DNA of 64,000 bases from Streptomyces roseifaciens (GCF_001445655.1 NZ_LNBE01000004.1:2987218-3051217), one strand, 5' to 3'; counted from the stretch's first letter, positions 53,418 through 62,437 are shown. Numbers and translations are program-made. The notes: generated by a model from the letters alone, not told the origin.

Positions 53418-54179
53418 TCAGCAGCCTAGTCGGCGCGGGGCGGAGCGTTCCGCCCCGGCCGCCCCGTGCCGCTGCGCACCGCCCGCACGGGGCGGCCGCC
53501 CCGTGCCCCCGCGGCCCCCGCCGCCCGGCTCCGCGGGGGCGCCCACGAGGGCGGCCGTACGGGGCCCCACGCCCAGGGCCAGGGCGGCCCGCAAATCCGC
53601 CTCCGTATCCACGTCCCGGCGCACGGAATCCACCCCGGTCAGCCCGATCTCCCGCGCCCCCGAGTCCCGGTGCCGGGCGCGCGAATGTCCTTCGAACGCC
53701 GGCGCCAATTCCATTCCCGGCGCCGCCGCCAGCAGTGTCGTTCCGATTCCCGCCGCGTCCGCGAGAAATGCGCGGGGGAATTCCGTCGCGGAATCGAGGA
53801 CCCGGCCCAGTTCCGCCGGGCGCAGGGCGGGGAGGTCCGCGTTGAGGGTCGCCACGGCGGCGCCGGCCCGCCCGGCCCGTACGGTCCGCGCCCCGTGCGC
53901 AAGGGCGCGGTTCAGGCCGCCCGGCCCACCGGGTTCGGCCAGGACGCGCGCCCCGAGGGCGGTGAGCTCGGCCCCGGCCAGCGGATCGTCCGTGACGACC
54001 ACCACATCCCGTACCGCCGCACAGGCCAGTGCCGCGGCCACGGTGTCCACGGCGAACGCCAGCGCGAGCGCGGCGCGGGGCCCCTCCCCGGCCCCGGTGC
54101 CGAGACGGCTCTTGGCCAGGGCCAGCGGCTTCACCGGCACCACCAGCGTCCAGACCACATCCGCCCCCTCTCTTCGCAT
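53418..54179 (-). CDS. cofC: 2-phospho-L-lactate / phosphoenolpyruvate guanylyltransferase (CofC/FbiD family)
   Basis: Activates a three-carbon phosphate with GTP for coenzyme F420 synthesis. The nucleotidyltransferase start VVWTLVVPVKPLALAKSRLG, VVVVTDDPLAG, GGLNRALAHGA and TLNADLPALRPAEL are family motifs; DVDTEADLRAAL is near the C-terminus. The last 35 residues (GGGGRGGTGRPPRAGGAQRH...) are a low-complexity extension written in the genome's recurrent CCCCGTG-rich sequence. ATG 54179 is chosen; ATG 54188 and GTG 54194 are also possible. Other F420 genes are not in the window. Confidence 0.88.
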   Translation of the reverse strand: MRREGADVVWTLVVPVKPLALAKSRLGTGAGEGPRAALALAFAVDTVAAALACAAVRDVVVVTDDPLAGAELTALGARVLAEPGGPGGLNRALAHGARTVRAGRAGAAVATLNADLPALRPAELGRVLDSATEFPRAFLADAAGIGTTLLAAAPGMELAPAFEGHSRARHRDSGAREIGLTGVDSVRRDVDTEADLRAALALGVGPRTAALVGAPAEPGGGGRGGTGRPPRAGGAQRHGAAGAERSAPRRLGC

Positions 54180-54319
54180 CCGCCTCATTGTCACCCGCTG
54201 CCGCAGCCGCCCGCGGAGCGCGGGGTTACGGTGTTCTCGACAGACCGGGGACCTGGGGCGACACTTGTGCGGCCTCCGGGTTCAGCACAGCTCCAAGGTC
54301 CCAAGAGAAGGGTGTCCGA

Positions 54320-55069
54320 GTGTCCCGCCACAGAATCGGCTTCTGGTACCGCTTTACGGCGGTGTTGGCTAAACCGCCGCTCGTGGTTCTGTTCAAGCGG
54401 GACTGGCGGGGAATGGAGCACATTCCGGCCGACGGCGGTTTTATTACCGCCGTCAACCACAACTCGTATCTCGACCCGCTCTCCTACGCCCACTACCAGT
54501 ACAACACCGGGCGCGTCCCCCGCTTCCTCGCCAAGGCCGCCCTGTTCAAGGGCAGCTTCGTCGGCGCCGTCCTGCGCGGCACGGGGCAGATCCCCGTCTA
54601 CCGGGAGTCGGCCGACGCCGCGGCCGCCTTCAAGGCCGCCGTCGCGGCCATCAACAAGGGCGAGTGCGTGGCCTTCTACCCCGAGGGCACCCTGACCCGC
54701 GATCCCGACATGTGGCCCATGGAGGGCAAGACCGGCGCCGCCCGCGTCGCGCTCCTCACCCGCGCACCGGTCATCCCGGTTGCCCAGTGGGGCGCCAACG
54801 AGGCCATGCCGCCGTACGCCAAGGAGAACAAGCTCCGGCTCCTGCCCCGCAAGACGCTCAAGGTGATGGCCGGCCCGCCCGTCGACCTCTCCGCGTACTA
54901 CGACAAGGAGCCCACCGCGGACGTCCTGCGCGCCGCGACCGACGACATCATGACCGCCATCACCGCCCTCCTCGCCGAACTGCGCGGCGAGCCGGCCCCC
55001 GCCGAGCCGTACAACCCCAAGAAGGCCCGCGCCGCGGCCCGCCGCAAGGCCCAGGAGGACGAGAAGTGA
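54320..55069 (+). CDS. plsC: 1-acyl-sn-glycerol-3-phosphate acyltransferase
   Basis: Adds the second acyl chain to make phosphatidic acid. A 249-residue membrane-associated acyltransferase with catalytic NHNSYLD (H-x4-D), substrate-binding FYPEGTLTRD, and VIPVAQWGANEAM. The C-terminus is Lys/Ala-rich. GTG 54320 has GAAGGG about 8 bases before it. Overlaps gpsA by GTGA, so acyl acceptor synthesis (GpsA) and acylation are coupled. Confidence 0.95.
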   Translation: MSRHRIGFWYRFTAVLAKPPLVVLFKRDWRGMEHIPADGGFITAVNHNSYLDPLSYAHYQYNTGRVPRFLAKAALFKGSFVGAVLRGTGQIPVYRESADAAAAFKAAVAAINKGECVAFYPEGTLTRDPDMWPMEGKTGAARVALLTRAPVIPVAQWGANEAMPPYAKENKLRLLPRKTLKVMAGPPVDLSAYYDKEPTADVLRAATDDIMTAITALLAELRGEPAPAEPYNPKKARAAARRKAQEDEK

Positions 55070-56067
55070 CGCGCTGCGCCGTATACGGCACCGGTTCCTG
55101 GGGGACCGCCTTCGCGATGGTCCTCGCGGACGCCGGCTGCGAGGTCACCATGTGGGGGCGGCGCGCCGCCCTCGTGGAGGCCGTCAACACCACCCGCACC
55201 AACCCCGACTACCTCCCGGGCGTCGAGCTCCCGCGCTCCGTGCGGGCCACCACCGACCCCGCCGAAGCCGCACGGGGCGCCGAATTCACGATCCTCGCCG
55301 TGCCCTCCCAGACGCTGCGCGGCAACCTCGCCGAGTGGGCCCCCCTGCTGCCCGCGGACACCGTCCTCGTCTCCCTGATGAAGGGCGTCGAGCTGGGCAC
55401 CGCCAAGCGCATGAGCGAGGTCATCGAGGAGGTCGCCAAGGTCCCCGCCGGCCAGGTGGCCGTCCTGACCGGCCCCAACCTCGCCAAGGAGATCGCCGCG
55501 CGGCAGCCCGCCGCCGCCGTCGTCGCCTGCCGCGACGAGTCCGTGGCCAAGCGCCTCCAGGCCGCCTGCCACACCGCCTACTTCCGCCCGTACACCAACA
55601 CCGACGTGGTCGGCTGCGAGCTCGGCGGCGCCGTCAAGAACGTCATCGCCCTCGCCGTCGGCATCGCCGACGGCATGGGGCTCGGCGACAACGCCAAGGC
55701 CTCCTTGATCACCCGCGGCCTGGCCGAGACCACCAGGCTGGGCCTGGCCATGGGCGCCGACGCGCACACCTTCGCCGGCCTCGCCGGCATGGGGGACCTC
55801 GTCGCCACCTGCGCCTCCCCGCTCTCCCGCAACCGCACCTTCGGCGCGAGCCTCGGCCGCGGCATGACCCTCGCGGAGACCATCGCGGTCACCAAGCAGA
55901 CCGCCGAGGGCGTCAAGTCCTGCGAGTCGGTGCTGGATCTGGCGCGCCGCCACGGAGTCGACATGCCGATCACGGAGACCGTGGTGGAGATCGTGCACGA
56001 GGGCAAGCCGCCGCTGGTGGCCCTCAAGGAGCTGATGTCGCGCAGCGCCAAGGCCGAGCGGCACTGA
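55066..56067 (+). CDS. gpsA: glycerol-3-phosphate dehydrogenase (NAD(P)+)
   Basis: Reduces dihydroxyacetone phosphate to glycerol 3-phosphate for phospholipids. A 333-residue enzyme: VYGTGSWGTAFAMVLADAG dinucleotide fold, VPSQTLRGNL, LTGPNLAKEIA, catalytic Lys in ELGGAVKNVIALAVGIADGMGLGDNAKASLITRGL, and GMGDLVATC. GTG 55066 overlaps the plsC stop and is preceded by a strong AGGAGGACGAGAA. ddlA follows after 34 bases. Confidence 0.97.
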   Translation: MTRCAVYGTGSWGTAFAMVLADAGCEVTMWGRRAALVEAVNTTRTNPDYLPGVELPRSVRATTDPAEAARGAEFTILAVPSQTLRGNLAEWAPLLPADTVLVSLMKGVELGTAKRMSEVIEEVAKVPAGQVAVLTGPNLAKEIAARQPAAAVVACRDESVAKRLQAACHTAYFRPYTNTDVVGCELGGAVKNVIALAVGIADGMGLGDNAKASLITRGLAETTRLGLAMGADAHTFAGLAGMGDLVATCASPLSRNRTFGASLGRGMTLAETIAVTKQTAEGVKSCESVLDLARRHGVDMPITETVVEIVHEGKPPLVALKELMSRSAKAERH

Positions 56068-56101
56068 CGCCGCCCGCACCACGAGGTACTCTCGTCGCGA
56101 T

Positions 56102-57250
56102 ATGAGCAGCGAGATCACCCCCCAGAGCCCTGGCCGGAAGCCGCGTGTGGCGGTCGTCTTCGGCGGCCGCAGTTCCGAGCACGCCATTTCCGTGGTCACC
56201 GCCGGCGCCGTGCTGCGCGCCATCGACCGCACGAAGTACGACGTGCTGCCGATCGGCATCACCACGGACGGCCGTTGGGCCCTCACCGCCGACGACCCCG
56301 AGCGGATGGCCATCACCGACCGCGCGCTGCCGAGCGTCGAGCAGCTCGCCCAGTCGCCCGACGGCTCCGTCGTCCTGCCGGTCGACCCCTCCGACCGCGA
56401 GCTCGTCTACACGGAGCCGGGCACGATGCCCAAGGCGCTGGGCGAGGTCGACGTGGTCTTCCCCGTCCTGCACGGCCCCTACGGGGAGGACGGCACCCTC
56501 CAGGGCATGCTGGAGCTCTCCGGCATCCCCTACGTGGGCGCCGGAGTGCTCGCCTCGGCCGTCGGCCAGGACAAGGAGTACATGAAGCGCGTCTTCATCT
56601 CCTTCGGCCTGCCCGTCGGCCCGTACGAGGTCGTCCGCCCCCGCGAGTGGGACACCGACCCGGCCGCCGCCCGGAAGAAGATCGTCGACTTCGCCGGCGA
56701 GCACGGCTGGCCCGTCTTCATCAAGCCCGCCCGCGCCGGCTCCTCCATGGGCATCACCAAGGTCGACGACATCTCCGGCCTCGACGAGGCCGTGGCCGAG
56801 GCGCGCCGCCACGACCCGAAGATCCTGGTCGAGTCGCTGCTGCGGGGCCGGGAGATCGAGTGCGGCGTCCTGGAGTTCGAGGACGGGCCGCGCGCCAGCG
56901 TCCCCGCCGAGATCCCCCCGGTCACCGCCCACGACTTCTACGACTTCGAGGCGAAGTACATCGACTCCGCCGCCGGTCTCGTCCCCGCACCGCTGACGCC
57001 GGAGGAGACGGCGAAGGTGCAGGAGCTCGCCGTGCAGGCCTTCGACGCCGCCTCGTGCGAGGGCCTCGTGCGCGCGGACTTCTTCCTCACCGAGGACGGC
57101 GAGTTCGTCATCAACGAGATCAACACCCTGCCGGGCTTCACGCCGATCTCCATGTACCCCCGCATGTGGCAGGAGACCGGCGTCGGCTACACCGAGCTGA
57201 TCGACCGCCTCATCCAGGCGGCCCTGCGCCGGCCCACGGGCCTGCGCTAG
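56102..57250 (+). CDS. ddlA: D-alanine-D-alanine ligase
   Basis: Makes the D-Ala-D-Ala dipeptide for peptidoglycan; cytoplasmic ATP-grasp enzyme. The 382-residue product shows VVFGGRSSEHAISV at the N-terminus, FPVLHGPYGEDGTLQGMLEL, the VARAGSSMGITKV-type ATP loop (KPARAGSSMGITK), and INEINTLPGFTPISMYPRMW near the end. The KPGF-like TLPGFT and a Tyr/Phe-type active site favour D-Ala over D-Lac product, consistent with vancomycin sensitivity, but this is inference. Its TAG overlaps the stop of the convergent lipoprotein gene (shared CTAG). Confidence 0.97.
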   Translation: MSSEITPQSPGRKPRVAVVFGGRSSEHAISVVTAGAVLRAIDRTKYDVLPIGITTDGRWALTADDPERMAITDRALPSVEQLAQSPDGSVVLPVDPSDRELVYTEPGTMPKALGEVDVVFPVLHGPYGEDGTLQGMLELSGIPYVGAGVLASAVGQDKEYMKRVFISFGLPVGPYEVVRPREWDTDPAAARKKIVDFAGEHGWPVFIKPARAGSSMGITKVDDISGLDEAVAEARRHDPKILVESLLRGREIECGVLEFEDGPRASVPAEIPPVTAHDFYDFEAKYIDSAAGLVPAPLTPEETAKVQELAVQAFDAASCEGLVRADFFLTEDGEFVINEINTLPGFTPISMYPRMWQETGVGYTELIDRLIQAALRRPTGLR

Positions 57251-57750
57251 ACGACCCCCACCGGGATCGTCCTCGCGACGGCGCCGGCGAGATCGGTGAG
57301 CGCACCGAGATCGCCGGCCTCGCCGACGACCTTCCTCGGCAGCGTCACCTCCACGAACGCCTCCCGCAGGGTGGTCGTGCAGCGGACGCTGCCGTCCGGC
57401 CGCCGCTCCGGCAGCCAGTCCACACCGTCGATCTCCACCGAGTCCGCGGCGGGGTTGTAGTGTTCGGAACCGGGCTTGATGATCTCGGGACGCTCCACCC
57501 CGCAGCGCAGGGCGATCGCGGGATCACCCCACACGGCGGTGAAGTCCGAGACGGGATCGGCGGTGCGCCGCTGTTTCCCGTCCACGGTCTTCGGCAGCTC
57601 CTTGTGCAGGGCCCGGCAGAGCCCGGCCGCCCGCGCCGACGGCGTGGGGACCGCGGGACCCTCCGCGCCGCCCGACGGCGAGCAGCCGGCGGCCGCGCAC
57701 AGCACGACGACAGCGGACAGGCCGAAGGGCCGGCGGAGGGAAGACTTCAC
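57247..57750 (-). CDS. DUF3515 lipoprotein
   Basis: A 167-residue exported protein: signal peptide RRPFGLSAVVVLCAAAGC with lipobox (AAGC; Cys about 23), then a Pro/Ala-rich spacer and a compact domain with conserved cysteines (GLCRALHKELP, AIALRCGV, VRCTTTLREAFVEVTLP). DUF3515 proteins lie beside ddl in many actinobacteria; role unknown, perhaps envelope-linked. Transcribed toward ddlA, sharing the four bases CTAG as both stop codons. The Lrp-like gene precedes it by 20 bases on the same strand. Confidence 0.92.
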   Translation of the reverse strand: MKSSLRRPFGLSAVVVLCAAAGCSPSGGAEGPAVPTPSARAAGLCRALHKELPKTVDGKQRRTADPVSDFTAVWGDPAIALRCGVERPEIIKPGSEHYNPAADSVEIDGVDWLPERRPDGSVRCTTTLREAFVEVTLPRKVVGEAGDLGALTDLAGAVARTIPVGVV

Positions 57751-57770
57751 CGGGCGAGCATACGGGGGAC

Positions 57771-58004
57771 CTACAGATGGACGACCGGGCAGGTCAGTGT
57801 GCGGGTGATGCCCTCCACTGCCTGGATCCTGGCCACCACCATGCGGCCGAGCTCGTCCACGGTCTCGGCCTGGGCACGCACGATCACGTCGTACGGACCG
57901 GTCACGTCCTCGGCCTGGATCACCCCCGAGATCTTCGAGATGACTTCGGCCACGGTCGACGCCTTGCCGACCTCGGTCTGGATCAGGATGTACGCCTGTA
58001 CCAC
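57771..58004 (-). CDS. stand-alone Lrp/AsnC ligand-binding (RAM) domain protein
   Basis: A 77-residue protein consisting only of the RAM effector domain of Lrp/AsnC regulators: AYILIQTEVGKASTVAEVISKISGVIQAEDVTGPYDVIVRAQAETVDELGRMVVARIQAVEGITRTLTCPVVHL. There is no DNA-binding domain, so it may sense an amino acid and act by oligomerising with another Lrp-type protein. GGAGGTTCC precedes ATG 58004. Divergent from thiL, upstream of the DUF3515 gene on the same strand. Confidence 0.93.
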   Translation of the reverse strand: MVQAYILIQTEVGKASTVAEVISKISGVIQAEDVTGPYDVIVRAQAETVDELGRMVVARIQAVEGITRTLTCPVVHL

Positions 58005-58141
58005 GGAACCTCCAGGGCGGCTACGAGGATCATGTGGGGAGAAGAGACGCCACGGTACCGCGTCGCCGCACGGCGCGGGGAGACCCGCGCTGCCTGCGCG
58101 GCGCGGCGTATGTCACAACCGATACTCCTAGGAGGAGCTCA

Positions 58142-59155
58142 GTGAAAGGCACCGTGGGCGAGTTGGGGGAGTTCGGGCTCATCAGAGAGCTTACTTCCCG
58201 GCTCACCACCACCCCTGCGGTCCGGCTCGGGCCGGGTGACGACGCCGCGGTGGTGGCTGCGCCCGACCGGAGGGTCGTGGCCAGTACGGATGTGCTTCTG
58301 GAGGGGCGGCACTTCCGCCGCGACTGGTCGACCGCCTACGACGTCGGGCGCAAGGCCGCCGCGCAGAACCTCGCCGACATCGCGGCGATGGGCGCGGTGC
58401 CGACCGCGATCCTGCTCGGCCTGGTCGTCCCCGCCGAACTCCCCGCCACCTGGCCGACCGAGCTGATGGACGGCATCCGCGACGAGTGCCAGGTCGCCGG
58501 TGCGGCGGTCGTCGGCGGCGACGTGGTGCGCGGCGAGACCATCACCGTCGCCATCACGGCCCTCGGCGACCTGCGCAACCACGAGCCGGTCACCCGCTCC
58601 GGCGCACAGCCCGGCGACATCGTCGCCGTCACCGGGTGGCTCGGCTGGTCCGCGGCCGGACTCGCGGTGCTCGCCCGCGGTTTCCGCTCGCCCCGCGCCT
58701 TCGTCGAGGCCCACCGGCGCCCCGAACCGCCGTACCACGCGGGCCCCGCGGCGGCGGGCCTCGGCGCCACCGCGATGACGGACGTCAGCGACGGCCTGAT
58801 CGCCGACCTCGGCCACATCGCGGAGGCCAGCAAGGTCCGCATCGACCTGCACACGGCGGCCATCGACGTGCCCACCCAGATGTCCGACATCGGCCAGGCC
58901 GTCGGCGTCGACCCGCTGCAGTGGGTGCTGACCGGGGGAGAGGACCACGCGATCGTCGCGACGTTCCCGCCGGACGTGAAGCTGCCCGCCCGCTGGAAGG
59001 TCATCGGCGAGGTCGTCAGCCCCTCCGCCCTGCCCCAGGTCACCGTGGACGGGGCCCCGTGGGACAAGGCCGGCGGCTGGGACCACTTCGGGGAACTGGA
59101 GCCGGGGGAGCAGCACGGGGCGGGGCCCCACGGGCCGCACGGGGCGCCGCTGTAG
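58142..59155 (+). CDS. thiL: thiamine-monophosphate kinase
   Basis: Phosphorylates thiamine monophosphate to the active diphosphate. A 337-residue AIR-synthase-like enzyme: [50 protein letters not shown] with metal-binding aspartates, [22 protein letters not shown] and [18 protein letters not shown] 58142 has AGGAGGAGCTC at ideal distance. The C-terminus ends in [12 protein letters not shown], encoded by the recurrent CGCACGGGG-type sequence. No TPP riboswitch is visible upstream. thiD starts 10 bases later. Confidence 0.96.
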   Translation: MKGTVGELGEFGLIRELTSRLTTTPAVRLGPGDDAAVVAAPDRRVVASTDVLLEGRHFRRDWSTAYDVGRKAAAQNLADIAAMGAVPTAILLGLVVPAELPATWPTELMDGIRDECQVAGAAVVGGDVVRGETITVAITALGDLRNHEPVTRSGAQPGDIVAVTGWLGWSAAGLAVLARGFRSPRAFVEAHRRPEPPYHAGPAAAGLGATAMTDVSDGLIADLGHIAEASKVRIDLHTAAIDVPTQMSDIGQAVGVDPLQWVLTGGEDHAIVATFPPDVKLPARWKVIGEVVSPSALPQVTVDGAPWDKAGGWDHFGELEPGEQHGAGPHGPHGAPL

Positions 59156-59165
59156 ATTCGGCCCC

Positions 59166-59957
59166 ATGCCGATACCCCCACGCGTGCTGACCGTCGCCGG
59201 ATCCGACTCCGGCGGCGGTGCGGGCATCCAGGCCGACCTCAAGACCATGCTCGCCCTCGGCGTGCACGGCATGAGCGTGGTCACGGCCGTGACCGCACAG
59301 AACTCCCGCGGCGTGCAGGGAGCCTGGGAGCTGCCCGCGGAGGCCGTACGGGCCCAGTACCGCAGCGTCGTCGACGACATCGGCGTCCAGGCCGTGAAGA
59401 CCGGCATGCTCGCCTCGGAGGAGCTCGTGCGGACCGTCGCCGAGCTCCTGGCGGGCACCGCCGCCCCCGTGGTCGTGGACCCGGTGGGCATCTCCAAGCA
59501 CGGCGACGCCCTGCTCGCCGCCTCCGCCCTGGACGCGGTCCGCACGAAGCTGCTGCCGGCGGCCACCGTCGCCACCCCCAACCTGGACGAGGTCGCGTGG
59601 CTCACGGGCCTGCGGGTCGCCTCGGAGGCCGACATGCGCCGGGCGGCGGACGCCGTGCTCGCGTACGGGCCCCGGTGGGCGCTCATCAAGGGCGGGCACC
59701 TGGAGGGGGACGCGCTGGACCTCCTCACGGACGGCGCCGAGGAGCACTGGCTGCGGGCCCCGCGCCACGACAACCGCCACACGCACGGGACGGGGTGCAC
59801 GCTGGCGAGCGCCATCGCCTCCGGGCTCGCCAAGGGGCACACGGTGCCGGAAGCGGTGACCGCGGCCAAGGACTACGTCACCGGCGCCATCGCGGCCGGA
59901 TTCCCCCTGGGGGACGGCATCGGGCCGGTCGACCACGCGTGGCGGTGGCGTTCTTAG
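59166..59957 (+). CDS. thiD: hydroxymethylpyrimidine / phosphomethylpyrimidine kinase
   Basis: Phosphorylates HMP and HMP-P in the pyrimidine branch of thiamine synthesis. A 263-residue ribokinase-fold enzyme: [69 protein letters not shown], and [15 protein letters not shown] (here [11 protein letters not shown], anion hole). Begins 10 bases after thiL. TAGATT at 59153-59158, which includes the thiL stop codon, is spaced for a separate leaderless transcript from the ATG. Confidence 0.96.
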   Translation: MPIPPRVLTVAGSDSGGGAGIQADLKTMLALGVHGMSVVTAVTAQNSRGVQGAWELPAEAVRAQYRSVVDDIGVQAVKTGMLASEELVRTVAELLAGTAAPVVVDPVGISKHGDALLAASALDAVRTKLLPAATVATPNLDEVAWLTGLRVASEADMRRAADAVLAYGPRWALIKGGHLEGDALDLLTDGAEEHWLRAPRHDNRHTHGTGCTLASAIASGLAKGHTVPEAVTAAKDYVTGAIAAGFPLGDGIGPVDHAWRWRS

Positions 59958-60030
59958 CGCACGGGGCGGGGGAGGCCCGGCCTTACGGCGGTGAACAGTC
60001 CGGGCTCAGGCCGTGAGCGGACACGGCAAG

Positions 60031-60060
60031 AAGCCGGCCCACCGCTAGGTGGACCGGCTT
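60031..60060. terminator. bidirectional hairpin between thiD and rpmB
   Basis: AAGCCGGCCCACC (60031-60043) pairs with GGTGGACCGGCTT (60048-60060) with one mismatch around GCTA, flanked by TTT on one side and AA on the other. It lies between converging genes. Confidence 0.8.
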
Positions 60061-60146
60061 TCAAGGCAACCAGATGGGCAGCGCCACGACGTGAGACGTC
60101 ACAGCGAGACCGGCTCGCCCCCGCTCGCGCGGGGGACAGCACTCGC

Positions 60147-60332
60147 TTAGCGCGAGACCTTGTCGGCCTTGATGCACGAGGTGCAGACGTTGAGCCGCTT
60201 CGGCGTCCCACCGACCACAGCACGCACCCGCTGGATGTTGGGGTTCCAACGACGGGGGGTACGGCGGTGCGAGTGCGAAATAGCGTTGCCGAAGCCCGGC
60301 CCCTTGCCGCAGACGTCGCAGTTGGCAGCCAC
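60147..60332 (-). CDS. rpmB: 50S ribosomal protein L28, zinc-ribbon (C+) type
   Basis: A 61-residue ribosomal protein: CDVCGKGPGFGNAISHSHRRTPRRWNPNIQRVRAVVGGTPKRLNVCTSCIKADKV. The cysteines C5, C8, C50 and C53 form a zinc-ribbon, so this is the zinc-dependent form rather than the Cys-less paralog induced by zinc starvation. TTGGAGTAACCC precedes GTG 60332. No Zur box is seen upstream, consistent with constitutive expression. Confidence 0.97.
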   Translation of the reverse strand: MAANCDVCGKGPGFGNAISHSHRRTPRRWNPNIQRVRAVVGGTPKRLNVCTSCIKADKVSR

Positions 60333-60642
60333 GGGTTACTCCAAAGACGGGTCACCCCCGCTTACGCGGAGACGACAGGCACGTACGGAAAATCCCTGCG
60401 TGCCGAAATCTGTAGTGACCGGCATTACCAGGGGGATGGCCTGATTCTCATCAGGCAACCGGAGCAGCATACAACGGCCGCTCCCGTTCGACGAAACTAC
60501 CATGGCTGCCCGGGCTGTGACCTGTCCGACCTGTCTGACCTGTCCCGTCCCCCCGGCCGCCCGCCCTCCCTCCGGGCCGCGCCCCGGGACTAGTCTGCGA
60601 TCACCGCCCCACCGCCCCCGGGAGTCCGAGGAGGACACGCAC
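60333..60642. other. 310-bp divergent intergenic region, rpmB / DAK2 gene
   Basis: Contains the leader and promoter of rpmB on the minus side, a perfect small inverted repeat CCTGAT-TCTC-ATCAGG (60440-60455), and a 9-bp tandem repeat (60518-60544). TAGTCT near 60593 may be the -10 of the DAK2 gene. No additional gene seen. Confidence 0.6.
60518..60544. repeat. three tandem 9-bp units (T/C)GACCTGTC
   Basis: TGACCTGTC, CGACCTGTC, TGACCTGTC follow each other without gap, about 100-125 bases upstream of the DAK2 gene. Could be a slippage product or a regulator site. Confidence 0.7.
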
Positions 60643-62364
60643 GTGCCGCACCCGCTGGACGCCTCCGCGGTACGCACCTGGTGCGCACTGGCTCTCGACG
60701 CGCTGGGGCGGGCCCGCGAGGAGATCGACGCCATCAACGTCTATCCCGTCCCGGACGGCGACACCGGCACGAACCTGTACCTGACCGCCGAATCCGCCGC
60801 CAGGGCCGTCGACGCCGTCTTCGACGGCCACGCCACCACGGGCCCCGCCTCCCGCCCCACGCTCCCCGACGCCGTCCGCGCCATGGCCCACGGCGCCCTC
60901 ATAGGCGCCCGCGGCAACTCCGGCACGATCCTGGCCCAGCTCCTGCGCGGCATGGCGGAGGTCCTGGCGGGAGGCGGGGAGCCGCGCCCCGCGCCCTCCC
61001 GCACGGGGCGCCCCGCCGCCGACGCCGAGCTGCTGCGCCGCGCCCTGCTACGGGCCGTGGAATCCGCGTACGAAGGCGTCGCCCGCCCCGTGGAGGGCAC
61101 CATCCTCACCGTCGCCGCGGCCGCCGCCGACGCCGCCGCAGCAGCGCAGGGCGACGGCGCCGCCGTGGCCCGCGCCGCGGACGAGGCGGCCCGCTCCGCC
61201 CTCGCGATGACCCCCGGCCAGCTCGACGCCCTCGGCCGGGCCGGAGTCGTCGACGCCGGCGGCCTCGGCCTCGTGGAGGTGATCGGAGCGCTCGCCAGGA
61301 CCCTGTCCGGGGAGGCCTACCCGCGCGGCACGCGCGCGTGGACGCGGCCGGTCCCCGTAGCGCCGCAGCCCCCCGCACCGGCGGAGGGCCCCGTGCCCTG
61401 CCCCGCCACCGCCCCCGGCGGCGCCTCGCCCGCCTTCGAGGTCATCTACCTCCTGGACGCCGACGACACCGCCGTCCCCCGCCTGCGCACCCGGCTCGAC
61501 GCCCTCGGCGACTCCCTCGTCGTCGTCGGCGGCGACGGCCTGTGGAACGTCCACGTCCACGTGGACGACGCCGGAGCCGCCGTCGAGGCCGGCATCGAGG
61601 CGGGGCGCCCCCACCGCATCCGCATCACCCACTTCGCCGGAGCCGCCGCAGAAGTCGCCGCCGCAGCCCCGGCAGGCGACCCCGGCCGCACCCGCGAGCC
61701 CGCCCAGCGCGCCGTCGTCGCGGTCGTCCCCGGCGAAGGGCTCGCCGGGCTGTGCACGGACGCCGGCGCCACCGTCGTCGCGGCCCGCCCCGGGGAGCCC
61801 CCCGCCAGCGGGGAGCTCGTCGACGCCATCCGGCGCGCCAACGCCCGCGAGGTCGTCCTGCTCCCCAACGACCCCGAGCTGCAGCACGCCGCGGCCGCCG
61901 CGGCAGAGCAGGCCCGCGCCGCAGGCGTCCGCGTCGCCCTCATCCCGACCCGCGCCGCCGTCCAGGGCATCGCCGCGCTCGCCGTCCACGAGCCCGCCCG
62001 CCGCTTCGACGAGGACGTCGTCGCGATGACCTCCGCCGCCGGAGCCACCCGCTACGCCGAGCTCGCCGTCGCCGAACGGCAGGCCTGGACCATGGCCGGC
62101 GTCTGCCAGGCGGGCGACGTGCTCGGCCTCATCGACGGCGACGTGGCCGTCATCGGCTCTGACCTCGCCGCCACCGCCGCGACCGTCCTGGACCGCATGC
62201 TGGCCGCGGGCGGCGAAATGGTCACCCTCGTCCTCGGCGCGGACGTCCCCGACGCCGTCGCCGACCGCCTGGAGCGGCACGTACGGGGCGGTCACCTCGC
62301 CGTCGACACGGTGGTCTACCGGGGCGGGCAGCAGTCGCCGCCGCTGCTCATCGGCATCGAGTGA
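60643..62364 (+). CDS. DAK2-domain protein (fatty acid kinase FakA-like / DhaL-like)
   Basis: A 573-residue protein. The N-terminal third is a DhaL/DAK2 nucleotide-binding domain: INVYPVPDGDTGTNLYLT with the ADP-Mg aspartates, GARGNSGTILAQLLRG, and [15 protein letters not shown]. The remainder matches the DAK1_2/FakA C-terminal region (GDSLVVVGGDGLWNVHVHVDDAGAAVEAG; VVLLPNDPELQHAA). By analogy it may phosphorylate fatty acids bound by a DegV/FakB partner, which is not in the window. AGGAGGACACGCAC precedes GTG 60643. The rpmB-DAK2-recG order is typical in actinobacteria and firmicutes. Confidence 0.9.
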   Translation: MPHPLDASAVRTWCALALDALGRAREEIDAINVYPVPDGDTGTNLYLTAESAARAVDAVFDGHATTGPASRPTLPDAVRAMAHGALIGARGNSGTILAQLLRGMAEVLAGGGEPRPAPSRTGRPAADAELLRRALLRAVESAYEGVARPVEGTILTVAAAAADAAAAAQGDGAAVARAADEAARSALAMTPGQLDALGRAGVVDAGGLGLVEVIGALARTLSGEAYPRGTRAWTRPVPVAPQPPAPAEGPVPCPATAPGGASPAFEVIYLLDADDTAVPRLRTRLDALGDSLVVVGGDGLWNVHVHVDDAGAAVEAGIEAGRPHRIRITHFAGAAAEVAAAAPAGDPGRTREPAQRAVVAVVPGEGLAGLCTDAGATVVAARPGEPPASGELVDAIRRANAREVVLLPNDPELQHAAAAAAEQARAAGVRVALIPTRAAVQGIAALAVHEPARRFDEDVVAMTSAAGATRYAELAVAERQAWTMAGVCQAGDVLGLIDGDVAVIGSDLAATAATVLDRMLAAGGEMVTLVLGADVPDAVADRLERHVRGGHLAVDTVVYRGGQQSPPLLIGIE

Positions 62365-62437
62365 CGTCGGGCGCGCCGGCGGACGAGACACCGGACGAGG
62401 CGCCGAATGGCACCGTCTGTCAGTGCCGTGGTGTGCA

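Noticed and set aside
58005..58141. TPP riboswitch upstream of thiL/thiD
   Set aside because: The CTGAGA-type thi-box core could not be found in either strand of the leader.
60333..60480. Zur box upstream of rpmB
   Set aside because: The encoded L28 has all four zinc cysteines, and no TGAAAATCATTTTCA-like palindrome is present.
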